Source: Archegozetes longisetosus (lineage: Eukaryota > Arthropoda > Arachnida > Sarcoptiformes > Trhypochthoniidae). From it: 64,000 nt of DNA. The stretch spans positions 13,140,220 through 13,204,219 of the forward strand of contig JAEMBT020000001.1 of the NCBI GenBank assembly GCA_018873245.2, in the 5' to 3' direction. The notes under the pieces are model-generated. The model was not told the DNA's origin. It saw only the letters and a program-made list of their open reading frames with translations, and did no database searches. This document shows, one piece after another, positions 63,189 to 64,000 of this stretch. The translations under genes were made by a program, and so were the position numbers. Each line of letters starts with the position of its first letter. Within the stretch, counting starts at the first letter, position 1.

Positions 63189-64000
63189 TTCTAGAGTTTC
63201 TTATATTCAAAGTTTGAATAGTTATTGTATTTTTCAATTTTGTGGCTTTCAAATTTTCTTTCAAACTTAAGACAAAAGCTTGAAATTGTTTCATAACATC
63301 GAATGAACTGAAATCGACACAACCCTCTAAAAATAACTCTAATATTTGTTTCATAAGAGGGAAAAAGATCAATAATTATTGATCTTTAGATTAGATCTAT
63401 TAAGCTATTATTATCCAATTGACGTCAGTACCATTCAGATCCTGAATATTGATTGTATGTTGTAGAAATTCAATTTAAAACTTATTGCATTTCCATTATT
63501 TATCTAATTCTTTGAAAATGATAATGATAATGGCAGTGAAATTTATATATACTTTAAAATTTTTCATAAATGTAATAATAAACCATAATACTTCGATAGC
63601 TTCATACTTCTTTCAAAAGTTCAATTCAAAATGTGGTCGATATTTCATTTTTTAGTATGTCTGCAAAGTCCAAACATAAGAATAATTGTTTTATGTTATT
63701 CTCTGCGAGTCTTATAAATAAATTTGAATTTAAATAAATTAAACAAATCTGACTGAGTACTAAAAAATTGATTATAACATCAAAACTCTTATATGATAAG
63801 CAGTGTTCCGCACAAGCTCAACCTCGAGCTTAAACTCTGAAAATACTCCAGGCTCGAGATTTAAGTTTAGGTTCGAAGTTTCTCCAGACTCGGCTTGCCG
63901 AGCCTGTGATCCTGGATAAATTTTTAGACTGTGGTATTAGTAAATAAGACAAAAGATAACATGTAAGTATTTCTATACAAATGAACGTGAATATTTGAAA
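63189..64000. other. upstream flank of receptor 2 and window end
   Basis: Presumed promoter side of receptor 2. From about 63802 (CAGTGTTCCGCACAAGCTCA) a GAGCTT/CTCGAG-rich segment resembles the end of a hAT-type MITE, and the other end may lie outside the window. No coding exon is supported. Confidence 0.5.

Overview
This is a very AT-rich eukaryotic window with short introns (42 bp to 4 kb), long gene-poor spacers, GA/CT microsatellites and many small inverted-repeat (foldback or MITE-like) elements. Gene content points to an arthropod: an ionotropic receptor, two gustatory-type seven-transmembrane receptors, a TRAM translocon protein and three EamA/SLC35G-type transporters. The fast-evolving receptors, with a short final exon after a G-F-S-C-G-N-Q-F motif, fit a chelicerate, perhaps an acariform mite. 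That placement is inference, not proof.

Layout. 1-15.4 kb is a gene-poor stretch with one candidate secreted-protein first exon (3.2-3.4 kb), a pogo-like MITE (about 7 kb) and satellites. 15.47-18.20 kb is a complete six-exon TRAM gene. 19.43-21.39 kb is a three-exon gene for an unknown secreted protein of 253 residues. 22.63-22.98 kb is a small two-helix membrane protein. 25.3-48.8 kb holds three paralogous two-exon SLC35G/EamA transporter genes, here called A, B and C. B and C sit in a 6.5-7 kb tandem segmental duplication, and C has since gained a 460 bp hAT-type MITE that B lacks. 49.5-51.4 kb is a four-exon ionotropic receptor with one apparent +1 frameshift in an A5 run and a foldback element in intron 1. 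56.76-58.13 and 61.80-63.19 kb are two tandem gustatory-type receptors with identical exon structure, separated by a spacer that includes a deleted Tc1-like element (60.83-61.48 kb).

Every convincing host gene lies on the minus strand. Most exon boundaries were worked out here by reading frame, GT/AG sites, phase agreement and comparison with paralogs or with the known TRAM protein. They are strong predictions but have no transcript support. The window looks like a locally duplicating environmental-response region (chemoreceptors and transporters) next to a housekeeping ER gene. I see no operon, CRISPR array or prokaryotic system. The most unusual features are the uneven divergence of the transporter copies and the density of unrelated foldback elements around the duplicated genes.
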